DNA of 64,000 bases from an uncultured Gammaproteobacteria bacterium (GTDB lineage Bacteria; Pseudomonadota; Gammaproteobacteria; Xanthomonadales; Xanthomonadaceae), in contig CAMPGW010000006.1 of the NCBI GenBank assembly GCA_946885735.1, positions 1-64,000 on the forward strand, read 5' to 3'. Below are positions 48,945 to 58,069 of the stretch, one piece after another (the stretch's first letter is position 1; each line of letters opens with the position of its first letter). Position numbers and translations under genes: made by a program. The notes under the pieces were generated by a model. The model made no database searches and was not told the DNA's origin. It saw only the letters and a program-made list of their open reading frames with translations.

Positions 48945-50785
48945 TCCGCCACCTCCACCGTGCGCATCATCCCCGCTTCCATGTGGTAGAGCAGGTGGCA
49001 GTGGTAAGCCCAATGGCCGAGTGCGTCGGCGCGCACGCGGTAGCTGCGGCGCGTGCCCGGCGGCATGTCCACGGTGTGCTTGCGCACCAGGAAGCGGCCG
49101 TCGGCATCCTCCAGGTCGCTCCACATGCCGTGCAGGTGGATCGGGTGCGTCATCATCGTGTCGTTGACCAGCACGATGCGCAGGCGCTCGCCGTAGTTGA
49201 AGCGCAGCGGATGGGCATCGGAGAACTTGCGACCGTCGAAGCCCCAGGCGAACTTCTCCATGTGCCCGGTGAGGTGCAGCTCGACCTCGCGGCCGGGCTC
49301 GCGTCCGTCCGGGTCCTCGAACAGGCTGCGCAGCATCGAATAGCTCAGCACCCGGCGGCCGTTGTCGCGCAGCCCGATGCCGGGGTCGTCGAGCTTGTGC
49401 GTCGGCGCCATCGTCTGCATGTCCACCAGCGGATTGCCGCGCTCGCTGGCCGGGTGCGTGACCATCGCAGCCGCAGCCGCCGGCCCATGGCCCATGGCGG
49501 CGTGGTCCACGGGCGGCGCGGCATGCCCCATCGCCGCATGCCCCATCGCTGCATGGTCCACCGCGGGCGCGGCATGCCCCATCGCCGCGTGATCCACCGC
49601 CGGCGTCGGCTGCACGCCGTGATCCATGCCCGCGTGGTCCATGCCGCCGTGTCCCATGTCGGCCATTGACAGGATCGGCCGCGGATCCAGCGGCGGAAGC
49701 GGCGCGCGCAGCCCGTGGCGCACCGCCAGCGTGCCCGACACGTAGCCGGTGCGGCCCAGGTCCTGGGCGAAAATGGTGAAGGCATCCTGCCCGCTCGGCT
49801 CGACGATCACGTCGAAAGTCTCGGCGGCGGCGATGCGGAACTCGTCCACGCTAACCGGATGCACGGGCAGTCCGTCGGCGGCGACCACCGTCATCTTCAG
49901 CCCCGGGATGCGCACGTCGAAGTGCGTCATGGACGAACCGTTGATGAAGCGCAGGCGGACCTTCTCGCCGCTGCGGAACAACCCGGTCCAGTTGCCGGGC
50001 GAGGTCGTGCCGTTCAGCAGGTAGGTGTAGGTGTTGGCATTGACGTCCGACAGGTCGGTCGGCGTCATCCGCATGCGGCCCCAGGCCCCGCGGTCGGCGA
50101 GCGTGGCCGACACACCATCCTCGCGCGCGTCGCGCACGAAGTCGGCGACGGTGCGCTTGCTGCGGTTGTCGTAGTCCGAGCGCTTCTTCAGCCGGTCGAA
50201 CAGCGCCGTCGGCGCCAGGTCGGTCCAGTCGCTGAGCAGGATGACGTGCTCGCGATCGGCGGCGAAGGGTTCGGGGCCGGCCGGGTCGATCACCAGTGGA
50301 CCGTAGAGGCCAGCCTGCTCCTGCAGCGCCGAGTGGCTGTGGTACCAGTACGTGCCGGCCTGCCGCACGTCGAAGCGGTAGACGTAGGTCTCGTCGCGGG
50401 CGATGCCATCGAAGCTCAGGCCCGGCACGCCGTCCATGTTGGCCGGCAGCAGGATGCCATGCCAGTGGATGGAGGCCTGGTGGCCGTGCACCGAACCGTG
50501 CGGCAGTGCATTGCGCACGCGCAGGGTCACGGTCGTGCCCTCGCGCCAGCGCAGCAGCGGCGCGGGCAGCGAACCGTTGACGGTCACGGCGGGCACGGTG
50601 CGACCGGTAAAGTTCATCGGGGTCTCGCCGATGACCAGGTCGAAGTCGGTGCCGGCCAGCACGGGGACGCCGGTGGAGCTGTTGGCGAGGCCGGCGCGCG
50701 GCCACAGGCCGAGCCCGGCGACGGCTCCTCCCAGCGCGAGGCCCTGCACGAAACGGCGGCGATCAGCACTGACGTGGGTGTTCAT
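48941..50785 (-). CDS. copA: Multicopper oxidase CopA, Tat-exported
   Basis: This 614-residue periplasmic multicopper oxidase has a Tat signal (DRRRFVQGLALGG). It has three cupredoxin domains with the copper-binding motifs HWHGILLP, TYWYHSHSALQEQAGLYGP, HPIHLHGMW and YHCHLLYHMEAGMMR. Between domains 2 and 3, at about residues 375-430, a Met/His repeat tract carries GHGGMDHAGMDHG and several MGHAAPAVDHAAM-type copies. CopA oxidises Cu(I) to the less toxic Cu(II). Start ATG 50785 lies seven bases after a MerR-type promoter. copB follows by overlap, and sodC lies upstream on the same strand. Confidence 0.95.
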   Translation of the reverse strand: MNTHVSADRRRFVQGLALGGAVAGLGLWPRAGLANSSTGVPVLAGTDFDLVIGETPMNFTGRTVPAVTVNGSLPAPLLRWREGTTVTLRVRNALPHGSVHGHQASIHWHGILLPANMDGVPGLSFDGIARDETYVYRFDVRQAGTYWYHSHSALQEQAGLYGPLVIDPAGPEPFAADREHVILLSDWTDLAPTALFDRLKKRSDYDNRSKRTVADFVRDAREDGVSATLADRGAWGRMRMTPTDLSDVNANTYTYLLNGTTSPGNWTGLFRSGEKVRLRFINGSSMTHFDVRIPGLKMTVVAADGLPVHPVSVDEFRIAAAETFDVIVEPSGQDAFTIFAQDLGRTGYVSGTLAVRHGLRAPLPPLDPRPILSMADMGHGGMDHAGMDHGVQPTPAVDHAAMGHAAPAVDHAAMGHAAMGHAAPPVDHAAMGHGPAAAAAMVTHPASERGNPLVDMQTMAPTHKLDDPGIGLRDNGRRVLSYSMLRSLFEDPDGREPGREVELHLTGHMEKFAWGFDGRKFSDAHPLRFNYGERLRIVLVNDTMMTHPIHLHGMWSDLEDADGRFLVRKHTVDMPPGTRRSYRVRADALGHWAYHCHLLYHMEAGMMRTVEVAE

Positions 50786-50792
50786 GGGCGCA

Positions 50793-50823
50793 AGTTTGGA
50801 CTCTGGACCCAGTCCAGAGTCAA
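50793..50823 (-). promoter_or_regulatory. MerR/CueR-type operator-promoter of copA
   Basis: On the minus strand the -35 box TTGACT (50823-50818) and a -10-like CAAACT (50798-50793) are separated by 19 bases, the long spacer typical of MerR-family activation. A perfect 10-base inverted repeat, GACTCTGGAC-CCA-GTCCAGAGTC on the plus strand (50799-50821), fills the spacer. The mRNA would begin about at the copA ATG. No merR/cueR-type gene is in the window. Confidence 0.7.
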
Positions 50824-50935
50824 CCCGGTATGCGTCGGCCCCGGTGCCGATTCGTGCCAATCAGCAGGTGCTGTCGAGCGGCACCTCCCGCGCTAGCCAA
50901 CAGCGGGATCTGCCCCCGCAGCTGCCAGTCGGACT

Positions 50936-51565
50936 TCAGTCCGCGGGGCCGGCGTCGGAGGGCGGCGCGTTTTCCAGCGCGATCACGCCGCAGGCAAGGC
51001 GACCGCCGGCGTCACCGGAAGGCTGGGTGCGGTAATCGTCGGCATCGGCGTGGACGATGACGCTCTTGCCGATGATGTCGGTGGCGCCGTTGCTGCCGAT
51101 CTCCAGCCCCGCGAGCCGCTGGTCGACGCGCGCCTGGCCGTCGTCGCCGGCGACCAGATTGTGCATGTCGCCGGCGTGATGCGAGGCCTCGGCCTGGCGT
51201 TCGCCGTGTGGCTGCTGCGTCGGATTGAAGTGGCCGCCGGCGCTGCTGGCGTCGGGCGCGCTGCAGTCGCCGAATTCGTGAACGTGGAAGCCATGGGTAC
51301 TGCCGGGCTCCAGGCCGCTCACGGTGCCGGTGACGCGGACACCACCATTGTCGATGTCGAACGCGAGATCGCCGCCGACGCCGCTGTCGCCCACGGCGGA
51401 CAGGTTGGCGCGCGCGGACGCCGCCAGGCGGGTCTGCGACGGCGAAGCCGAAGGCTCCGCAGCCTGCGGCGCGGGCGGGCTTTGGACGACGGGGTCTTCC
51501 GCGGGCTTGCAGGCGGAGAGTGCGAGCGCGGAGCCCAGCACCAGCACGGTACGGTAATGCGACAT
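50936..51565 (-). CDS. sodC: Cu,Zn superoxide dismutase, lipoprotein
   Basis: From ATG 51565 the product is 209 residues. It has a lipoprotein signal ending LALSAC (Cys19), a Pro/Ala linker and a SOD_Cu domain. Copper and zinc ligands are visible: HGFHVHEFGDCS (His94, His96), GGHFNP (His112), HGERQAEASHHAGDMHNL, VIVHADADDY with a further His, and RLACGVI with the disulfide Cys. It would remove superoxide in the periplasm. GAGAGGG lies at ribosome-site distance. It precedes copA on the same strand, but copA has its own operator between them. Confidence 0.95.
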   Translation of the reverse strand: MSHYRTVLVLGSALALSACKPAEDPVVQSPPAPQAAEPSASPSQTRLAASARANLSAVGDSGVGGDLAFDIDNGGVRVTGTVSGLEPGSTHGFHVHEFGDCSAPDASSAGGHFNPTQQPHGERQAEASHHAGDMHNLVAGDDGQARVDQRLAGLEIGSNGATDIIGKSVIVHADADDYRTQPSGDAGGRLACGVIALENAPPSDAGPAD

Positions 51566-51747
51566 GTCGAAACCCTCTCGGTGGTCCATGAAAGCCCTAT
51601 TTTGCCGCAGGCCGATGCAACCCGGGCCAACGCGAACCGGAGCCGACGGTAGCGGCGGCAATGCCTGGATGGACGCCATGCCAGCGCGCGTTCAGCTGCG
51701 GCGGCGCGTCGCGCGGTAACCTGCATGCTGTCAAGGAGGACACCGCC

Positions 51748-52170
51748 ATGTCGGTCATCATGGAACGGTCGCATCCCCGCGCCCTGGGACGGGGCCCTGC
51801 GTTCCTGCTCGCCGCAGCCTTTCCGCTTTTCCTCGGTGCGCTGCTGTGCGATTGGGCCTACTGGTCCACGTACCAGATCCAGTGGAGCAACTTCGCCTCC
51901 TGGCTGATGGCCGGCGGACTGGTGTTTGCCGGCATCGCGCTGGTCCTGTCACTGTTCGGCCTGTTCGGCGAGAACCGGCGCGGTGGACTCGGCTACTTCC
52001 TGCTGCTGCTCGCGCTCTTCGTCACCGGCTTCATCAATTCATTGGTGCACGCGCGCGACGCCTGGGCGGTGATGCCGATGGGACTGGTGTTTTCGGTGGT
52101 CGTACTGGTGCTGGCCACGGTGGCGACCGGGATCGCCTTCAGCGGCCTGCGCCCGGAGTTGCGGCCATGA
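51748..52170 (+). CDS. DUF2231-like small integral membrane protein
   Basis: This 140-residue protein has four hydrophobic helices (about residues 20-38, 52-73, 81-98 and 107-130) and a His-containing loop (VHARDAWAVMP) between helices 3 and 4. It resembles the DUF2231 family, which often lies beside dehydrogenase and oxidase genes. A strong ribosome binding site (AAGGAGGA) precedes the ATG. It overlaps the sorbosone-dehydrogenase-like gene by four bases and appears to begin the respiratory operon. Confidence 0.7.
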   Translation: MSVIMERSHPRALGRGPAFLLAAAFPLFLGALLCDWAYWSTYQIQWSNFASWLMAGGLVFAGIALVLSLFGLFGENRRGGLGYFLLLLALFVTGFINSLVHARDAWAVMPMGLVFSVVVLVLATVATGIAFSGLRPELRP

Positions 52171-53462
52171 CCGCCGCACGCTGCGGCCTGGCCCTGGCCC
52201 TTGCCACGGCGCTCGCCGCCTGCAACCTCGGGAGCGATCCGCCGCCGCCGGATTACGGCGCCAGCCCGCGCCTGCCGGACACCCAGCGCGGCCTGCTGCC
52301 GAGCATGAAGATCGCCGAACCGACCGGCTGGGGCGACCAGCGACCCAGCGTGCCGCAGGGCTACCGGATCACCGCGATCGCCACCGACCTGCGGATCCCG
52401 CGCCAGACCCTGCTGCTGCCCAACGGCGACATCCTGGTGGCGGAGGGCCGCGGCGGCGGTGCGCCCAGCCTGCGGCCCAAGGACGTGATCGCGGGCAAGA
52501 TCAAGGCCAAGGGCAACACCCAGGTCAAGAGCGGCGACCGGCTGAGCTTGTTGCGCGACGCGGACGGCGACGGTCGCTACGAGTCGAACACCGTCTTTGC
52601 CTCCGACCTCAATGCGCCCTACGGCCTGGCGCTCGTCGACAACAGGCTCTACGTCGCCAACCAGGACGCGCTGGTGCGCTTCGACTACCGTCCGGGCCAG
52701 ACCCGCGCCAGCGGACCGCCGGTGAAGGTCACCGAGCTTCCGTCCGAGATCAACCACCACTGGACCAAGGCGATGACGGCGAGCCTGGACGGTCGCTGGC
52801 TGTTCGTCGGCATTGGCTCCAACAGCAACATCAGCGAACGCGGCATGGCCGCCGAGGTCGATCGCGCGGTGATCTGGCAAGTGGATGCCCGCACCGGAAT
52901 GCACAAGCGCTACGCCACCGGCTTGCGCAATCCAACCGCACTGGCGATCCAGCCGGGCACCGGCACCCTGTGGGCGGTGGTGAACGAACGCGACGAGCTC
53001 GGCCCCAACCTGGTGCCCGACTACCTCACCTCGGTGCGCCCCGGCGGATTCTACGGTTGGCCCTACAGCTACTGGGGCCAGCACGTGGATACGCGCGTGC
53101 GTCCGCAGGCCCCGGAAAAAGTCGCAGCGGCGATCCGTCCCGACTACAGCCTCGGCTCACACGTGGCCGCACTCGGTCTGGCGTTCTCCACACCCGCGAT
53201 GGGCGCGCGCTTCGCCGACGGCGTCTTCGTCGGCGAGCACGGCAGCTGGAACCGGTCGGAGCCGGTTGGCTACAAGGTCGTGTTCGTGCCCTTCCGCGGC
53301 GGACGACCCGCCGGGCCCCCCGTCGATTTCGTCAGCGGCTTCATGGGCTCGGATGGCTTGACGCGTGGCCGTCCCGTCGGCGTCACCGTGGATCCGCGCG
53401 GCGCCCTGATCGTCGCCGACGACCTGTCCAATACGATCTGGCGGGTGACCCCGGTGCGCTGA
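52167..53462 (+). CDS. Sorbosone dehydrogenase-like PQQ beta-propeller lipoprotein
   Basis: This 431-residue protein has a lipoprotein signal ending ALAAC and a six-bladed propeller of the glucose/sorbosone dehydrogenase family. Visible segments are PNGDILVAEGRGGG, NAPYGLALVDNRLYVAN, EINHHWTKAM, GLRNPTALAIQPGTGTLW, GGFYGWPYSYWGQ and VFVGEHGSWNR. Characterised relatives bind PQQ and oxidise aldoses or sorbosone in the periplasm. Its place directly before the cytochrome oxidase genes suggests electrons may be passed to them. The substrate and PQQ dependence are inferred. Confidence 0.85.
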   Translation: MTAARCGLALALATALAACNLGSDPPPPDYGASPRLPDTQRGLLPSMKIAEPTGWGDQRPSVPQGYRITAIATDLRIPRQTLLLPNGDILVAEGRGGGAPSLRPKDVIAGKIKAKGNTQVKSGDRLSLLRDADGDGRYESNTVFASDLNAPYGLALVDNRLYVANQDALVRFDYRPGQTRASGPPVKVTELPSEINHHWTKAMTASLDGRWLFVGIGSNSNISERGMAAEVDRAVIWQVDARTGMHKRYATGLRNPTALAIQPGTGTLWAVVNERDELGPNLVPDYLTSVRPGGFYGWPYSYWGQHVDTRVRPQAPEKVAAAIRPDYSLGSHVAALGLAFSTPAMGARFADGVFVGEHGSWNRSEPVGYKVVFVPFRGGRPAGPPVDFVSGFMGSDGLTRGRPVGVTVDPRGALIVADDLSNTIWRVTPVR

Positions 53463-53475
53463 GCGGAGGGCCGAC

Positions 53476-54480
53476 GTGCGACCTGCCGATGCCGCACTGC
53501 GAGTCCTGGCCGCCGTCTGCATCCTTCTGATTTGCGGCTGCGACAACGACCGCTCCGCCTTGTCACCGGCGGGCGCGGAAGCACGGGACGTGGCGCGACT
53601 GTTCTGGGTGATGCTGGCCGGCGCGGTCGTGGTGTGGACGGCGGTGCTCGGGTTCGCGCTCTACCTGGGCCGCGCGGGTCGCGCGCCACACGAGGGTCGC
53701 GCGCTGCGTCGCCTGCTGCTCGGCGGCGGCGTGCTCGCTCCTGCCTTCGTGCTCGGCGCGCTATTGCTCCACGGCCTGCCCTTGATGCCGAAGTTTCGCC
53801 AGCCCGCATCGGCCGACATGCCGCTCGTGCACGTATCCGGCGAACAGTGGTGGTGGCGGGTGCGCTACCTGCGCACCGATGACGGCGCGCCGGTCGATGT
53901 CGAACTCGCGAACGAACTCCGCCTGCCACTGGGCCGCCGCATCGAGCTGCGCCTGGACAGCCCGGACGTGATCCACTCGTTCTGGATCCCGGCACTGGCC
54001 GGCAAGGTGGACATGACGCCCGGCCGCACCACCACGCTGGTGCTCGAGCCGACCCGCACCGGCCGCTTCCGCGGCGTCTGCGCCGAATTCTGCGGCGCCT
54101 CGCATGCGTTGATGGAGTTCGACGCGGTGGTGATGGAGCCCGCGGACTTCGAGGACTGGCTGCGTCGACAGGCGTTGCCGGCGCGCACGCCCGCGACGGA
54201 CGCGGCACGACGCGGACTGCGGTCCTTCGAACGCAACGGCTGCGGCGCCTGCCATCGCGTGCGCGGCACCGGCTTCGACGGTCCGGTCGGCCCGGACCTC
54301 ACCCACGTCGGCAGTCGCCTGGGCCTGGCCGCGGGCACCCTGCGCAACGACGTCGGCGGCTTCCGTCGCTGGATCGCCCGCACCCATGCGATCAAGCCGC
54401 AGGCGCTGATGCCCGCGTTCGACATGCTGCCGCCGGATGAACTCGACGACCTGTCGCGCTACCTGGATTCGCTGCAGTGA
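53476..54480 (+). CDS. coxB: Cytochrome c oxidase subunit II with fused cytochrome c (caa3-type)
   Basis: This 334-residue lipoprotein-like subunit has an N-terminal signal ending LLICGC, two transmembrane helices (about residues 40-62 and 80-100) and a CuA domain. CuA ligands are Cys202, Cys206, His210 and Met213 in VCAEFCGASHALM plus the His in VIHSFWIPALAGK. A C-terminal cytochrome c carries CGACH (Cys256-His260) and a distal Met in ALMPAFDML. The fused heme marks a caa3-type oxidase. GTG 53476 follows GGAGGG. It overlaps the subunit I/III gene by four bases. Confidence 0.94.
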   Translation: MRPADAALRVLAAVCILLICGCDNDRSALSPAGAEARDVARLFWVMLAGAVVVWTAVLGFALYLGRAGRAPHEGRALRRLLLGGGVLAPAFVLGALLLHGLPLMPKFRQPASADMPLVHVSGEQWWWRVRYLRTDDGAPVDVELANELRLPLGRRIELRLDSPDVIHSFWIPALAGKVDMTPGRTTTLVLEPTRTGRFRGVCAEFCGASHALMEFDAVVMEPADFEDWLRRQALPARTPATDAARRGLRSFERNGCGACHRVRGTGFDGPVGPDLTHVGSRLGLAAGTLRNDVGGFRRWIARTHAIKPQALMPAFDMLPPDELDDLSRYLDSLQ

Positions 54481-57005
54481 AGCCGCATCCGGCGACCGTC
54501 GCCGCTGCCGGCCCGGCCGCCACGCCCGAGCAATCCGCGCGGCTGGCCGAGGCCTGGAAGACGCCGACCGGCTGGCGCTACTGGTCGGCCGTCAACAACA
54601 GCCAGGTCGGGCGCTGGTACACCGCCACGGCCTTCGCCTTCTTCCTGTTCGCCGGCGTGCTGGCCTTGCTGATGCGGGTGCAACTGGCCGTGCCCGACAA
54701 CGACTTCGTCGCTTCCGGCATGTACAGCCAGCTGTTCACCCTGCACGGCTCGGTGATGATGTTCCTGTTCGCGGTGCCGATCTTCGAGGCCTTCTCGATC
54801 CTGATCCTGCCGCAGTTGCTGGGCAGCCGCGAGATGCCCTTCCCGCGGCTGTCGGCCTTCAGCTTCTGGTGCTTCCTGATCGGCGGCGTGTTCCTGTGCG
54901 GGTCGATCTTCTTCAAGATCGCGCCGGAGGGTGGCTGGTTCATGTATCCGCCGCTCACCACCGCCTTCCAGGACGGCCCGGGCGCGGACATCTGGCTGCT
55001 GGGCCTGTCCTTCATCGAGATCGCCTCGATCGCGGCGGCGGTGGAACTCATCGTCGGCGTGCTCAAGCTGCGGCCGCCCGGGATGCGCATCAACCTGATG
55101 CCGCTGTACGCCTGGTACATCCTGGTGGTGGCGGCGATGATCCTGTTCGCGTTCCCGCCGCTGATCGCCGGCGACATCATGTTCGAGTTGCAGCGCGAGC
55201 TCGACTGGCCTTTCTTCGACCCCGCGCGCGGCGGCGATCCACTGCTCTGGCAGCACCTGTTCTGGATCTTTGGCCACCCGGAGGTCTACATCGTCTTCCT
55301 GCCCTCGATCGCGCTGGTGGCGATGATCGTGCCGACCTTCGCGCGCCGGCCGGTGGTTGGCTACAGCTGGATCGTGCTGGCCGCGGTCGGCACCGGTTTC
55401 ATCAGCTTCGGGCTGTGGGTGCACCACATGTTCACCACCGGCCTGCCAAACATCTCGCTGGCCTTCTTCTCGGCCGCTTCGCAGGCGGTGGCCATTCCCA
55501 CCGGGGTGCAGATCTTCGCGCTGCTGGCGACGGTGCTGGCCGGCAAGGCGGTGCGTTCGGTGCCGATGCTGTTCGTGTTCGGCGCGCTGGCGATCTTCGT
55601 GCTCGGGGGCCTGACCGGGGTGATGGTGGCGATGGCCCCGTTCGACTTCCAGGCGCACGACACCTACTTCGTGGTCGCCCACCTTCACTACGTGCTGGTT
55701 GGCGGCGTGGTGTTCCCGGTGATCGCCGGTCTGTACTACTTCTTCCCGCTCGCGACCGGCCGGCAGATGACGCAACGCCACGGCCGCATCGCCTTCTGGC
55801 TGATGTTCGCCGGCTTCAACATCGCCTTCCTGCCGATGCACCTGACCGGCCTGATGGGCATGCCGCGGCGCGTGTTCACCTATCGCGGCGGACAGGGCTT
55901 CGAGCTGCTGAACCTGGTGTCCACGGTGGGCGCGTTCGTGCTCGCCGCCGGCGTGGCGGTGATCGTGGTGGATGCCTGGCGCAGCGCACGCAAGCGCGAG
56001 CTCTCGCCGCGCGACCCGTGGCAGGCGGGTACGCTGGAATGGCTGGCCGAGATGCCGGGCAAGCCCTGGGGCGTGCGCTCGATCCCGGTCGTGCGTAGTC
56101 GCTATCCGCTGTGGGACCAGCCCGGGTTGATGCGCGAGGTCGACGAGGGTCGCTACTACCTGGCCGACTCCGAACACGGCCACCGCGAGACCCTGGTGAC
56201 CTCGACCATCGACGCGGTGCCGCTGCAGTGCCTGCGCGTGCCGGGGCCGACTTTCAAGACGCTGTGGGCGGCGCTGTTCACCGGCGGCGCCTTCATCTTC
56301 CCGGTGTTCTCGATGTACGTGGCCGCGGCCGTCAGCGGCGGACTCGCCGTGCTGGTGATCCTGTGGTGGCTATGGACCGGCAGCGCGCGGCGGCCCGCGC
56401 AGGCGCGGCAGGATGTCGGGCTGGGCCTGGAACTACCGCTGTATGCGTCAGGCCGCGCGTCGGTGGGCTGGTGGGCGATGTTCATCACCATGCTCGGCGA
56501 CATGACCGCGTTCGCGAGCCTGGTGTTCGGCTACTTTTTCTTCTGGACCATCCACGACGATTTTCCGCCGGGTGCGCCGGCGGGGCCGGGTGAGTTCTGG
56601 CCCGTGCTGGCGCTGGGCCTGCTGGCCGCGTCGTGGGCGCTGACCTGGGCCTCGCGTGAACTCAACCGGCGCAATCGCGGCATTGCGTTCTACTCGGCGC
56701 TGTCGCTCGCGGCATTGCTGGCCCTCGCCGGCGCCGCCGCACTGCTGGCCGGGCCGTGGCAACACGGCATGGATCCCACCGCGCATGCCTACCCGGCCAC
56801 GGTGTGGCTGCTGCTCGGCTGGACGGCGGTGCACGCGGTCGTCGGCGCGCTCATGCAGGGCTATTGCCTGGCCCGGCGCGCGACCGGGCACATGGATGCC
56901 CGCCACGACATCGACATCCACAACGTCGCGCTGTACTGGCATTTCGTCGCCGTCACCGCAGCGGTGACGGTGGCGGTGGTCGCCGGTTTCCCGAAGCTGG
57001 CGTGA
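54477..57005 (+). CDS. Cytochrome c oxidase fused subunits I and III
   Basis: This 842-residue membrane protein fuses subunit I (about residues 1-560) to subunit III (about 600-842). Subunit I ligands are visible: LFTLHGSVMMF (heme a His), IFGHPEVYIVFLP (CuB His with the crosslinking Tyr and Glu), LWVHHMFTTGL (CuB His pair) and FVVAHLHYVLVGG (heme His). The III part has SVGWWAMFITMLGDMTAFAS, FWTIHDDFPPGAPAGP and VALYWHFVAVTAAV. The Glu in HPEV suggests an A1-type D-channel. GTG start overlaps coxB (GTGA). Confidence 0.95.
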   Translation: MKPHPATVAAAGPAATPEQSARLAEAWKTPTGWRYWSAVNNSQVGRWYTATAFAFFLFAGVLALLMRVQLAVPDNDFVASGMYSQLFTLHGSVMMFLFAVPIFEAFSILILPQLLGSREMPFPRLSAFSFWCFLIGGVFLCGSIFFKIAPEGGWFMYPPLTTAFQDGPGADIWLLGLSFIEIASIAAAVELIVGVLKLRPPGMRINLMPLYAWYILVVAAMILFAFPPLIAGDIMFELQRELDWPFFDPARGGDPLLWQHLFWIFGHPEVYIVFLPSIALVAMIVPTFARRPVVGYSWIVLAAVGTGFISFGLWVHHMFTTGLPNISLAFFSAASQAVAIPTGVQIFALLATVLAGKAVRSVPMLFVFGALAIFVLGGLTGVMVAMAPFDFQAHDTYFVVAHLHYVLVGGVVFPVIAGLYYFFPLATGRQMTQRHGRIAFWLMFAGFNIAFLPMHLTGLMGMPRRVFTYRGGQGFELLNLVSTVGAFVLAAGVAVIVVDAWRSARKRELSPRDPWQAGTLEWLAEMPGKPWGVRSIPVVRSRYPLWDQPGLMREVDEGRYYLADSEHGHRETLVTSTIDAVPLQCLRVPGPTFKTLWAALFTGGAFIFPVFSMYVAAAVSGGLAVLVILWWLWTGSARRPAQARQDVGLGLELPLYASGRASVGWWAMFITMLGDMTAFASLVFGYFFFWTIHDDFPPGAPAGPGEFWPVLALGLLAASWALTWASRELNRRNRGIAFYSALSLAALLALAGAAALLAGPWQHGMDPTAHAYPATVWLLLGWTAVHAVVGALMQGYCLARRATGHMDARHDIDIHNVALYWHFVAVTAAVTVAVVAGFPKLA

Positions 57006-57014
57006 GGAGGAGGC

Positions 57015-57404
57015 ATGGCCGTGGACAAGCACCTGCTGCACGAGGACCGCGCCAGCATCTGGATGCTGACCACGGGACCCACGGTGTGGGCGCTGCACTT
57101 CCTGGGTTGCTACATCAGCGCGGCGGTGTGGTGCGCCAAGGCCGCGGCGCCCGCCACGTCGCTGGCGCAAGTGCGCGTCGGCCTGGCCGCGGCGACCGTG
57201 GCGGCGCTGCTGCTGATCACCGGCTTCGGCTGGCGCGGCTACCGCCAGCATCGCTTCGAATCGGAGGCCGCGCCGCACGACCAGCCGACCGCCGCCGATC
57301 GCCATCGCTTCCTCGGCTTCGCCACCGCTTTGCTGTGCGGGTTGAGCTTCATCGCGGTGCTGTACTCGGCCTTCGTCCTCCTGCGCATCGAGACCTGCCG
57401 ATGA
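57015..57404 (+). CDS. Small membrane protein in the oxidase operon
   Basis: This 129-residue protein has three hydrophobic segments (about residues 18-42, 52-70 and 100-125). No family was recognised, though proteins of this size and place occur in many caa3 operons. A strong ribosome binding site, AGGAGGAGG, precedes the ATG. It follows the subunit I/III gene by nine bases and overlaps the ctaG gene by four, so it probably serves oxidase assembly or stability. Confidence 0.7.
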   Translation: MAVDKHLLHEDRASIWMLTTGPTVWALHFLGCYISAAVWCAKAAAPATSLAQVRVGLAAATVAALLLITGFGWRGYRQHRFESEAAPHDQPTAADRHRFLGFATALLCGLSFIAVLYSAFVLLRIETCR

Positions 57405-58069
57405 ACCGCTCGCCACACCGGACGGCGACCCGTCGCGCCTTGTTCGGCGCCGGCGTGCTTGCACTCGTGGCCGCCTGGCTGGGCCCCTTGCCCACGCTGG
57501 CGCAGCACTCCTTCGCCGCGCACATGGCGATGCACATGGGCGTGGTCGCGGTGGCCGCGCCGCTGCTGGCCTTCGGCCTGGCCGGCAGCCGCTTCGATCC
57601 GGCGACACGTCTACCCGGCCTGTTCTCGCCGATGCTGGCGACCCTGCTCGAGTTCGTGGTCGTGTGGGCCTGGCACGCGCCCTGGCTGCATCATGCGGCC
57701 CGTGCGTCGGGCGCGGTGCGGGCGCTGGAGCAGGGCAGCTTCCTGGCCGTGGGGCTGCTGCTCTGGCTGGCGGCTTTTGGCGGCCCGCGGCTTGCCGCGC
57801 GCGGTCGCGCCGTCGCCGGCATCGCCGCGCTGCTGATGACGGCGATGCACATGAGCCTGCTCGGCGTATTGCTGGCCGGTGGCACCCGTCCGCTGTACCC
57901 GCACGGCGCTGCGAGCGATGGCGCGCCATTGGCCGTGGCGAGTGCGCTCGCCGACCAGCACCTGGGCGGGATCCTGATGCTGGCGGTCGGCGGCATCGCC
58001 TACCTGGCCGGCGCACTGTGGCTGCTGTCGGGGCTGCTGCGGCCGCGGGCAGGGGGCCACCATGCCTGA
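57401..58069 (+). CDS. ctaG: CtaG-like cytochrome c oxidase assembly protein (CtaG_Cox_ass family)
   Basis: This 222-residue protein has about six transmembrane helices and the histidine-rich motifs of the CtaG_Cox_ass family: SFAAHMAMHMGVVAVAAPLL, VVWAWHAPWLHHAA, LLMTAMHMSLLGVLLAG and ALADQHLGGILM. Such proteins help insert copper into caa3-type oxidases (CtaG of Bacillus type, not the Cox11-type CtaG). The ATG at 57401 overlaps the previous stop (ATGA), and its own stop overlaps the cytochrome gene by eight bases. Confidence 0.88.
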   Translation: MNRSPHRTATRRALFGAGVLALVAAWLGPLPTLAQHSFAAHMAMHMGVVAVAAPLLAFGLAGSRFDPATRLPGLFSPMLATLLEFVVVWAWHAPWLHHAARASGAVRALEQGSFLAVGLLLWLAAFGGPRLAARGRAVAGIAALLMTAMHMSLLGVLLAGGTRPLYPHGAASDGAPLAVASALADQHLGGILMLAVGGIAYLAGALWLLSGLLRPRAGGHHA

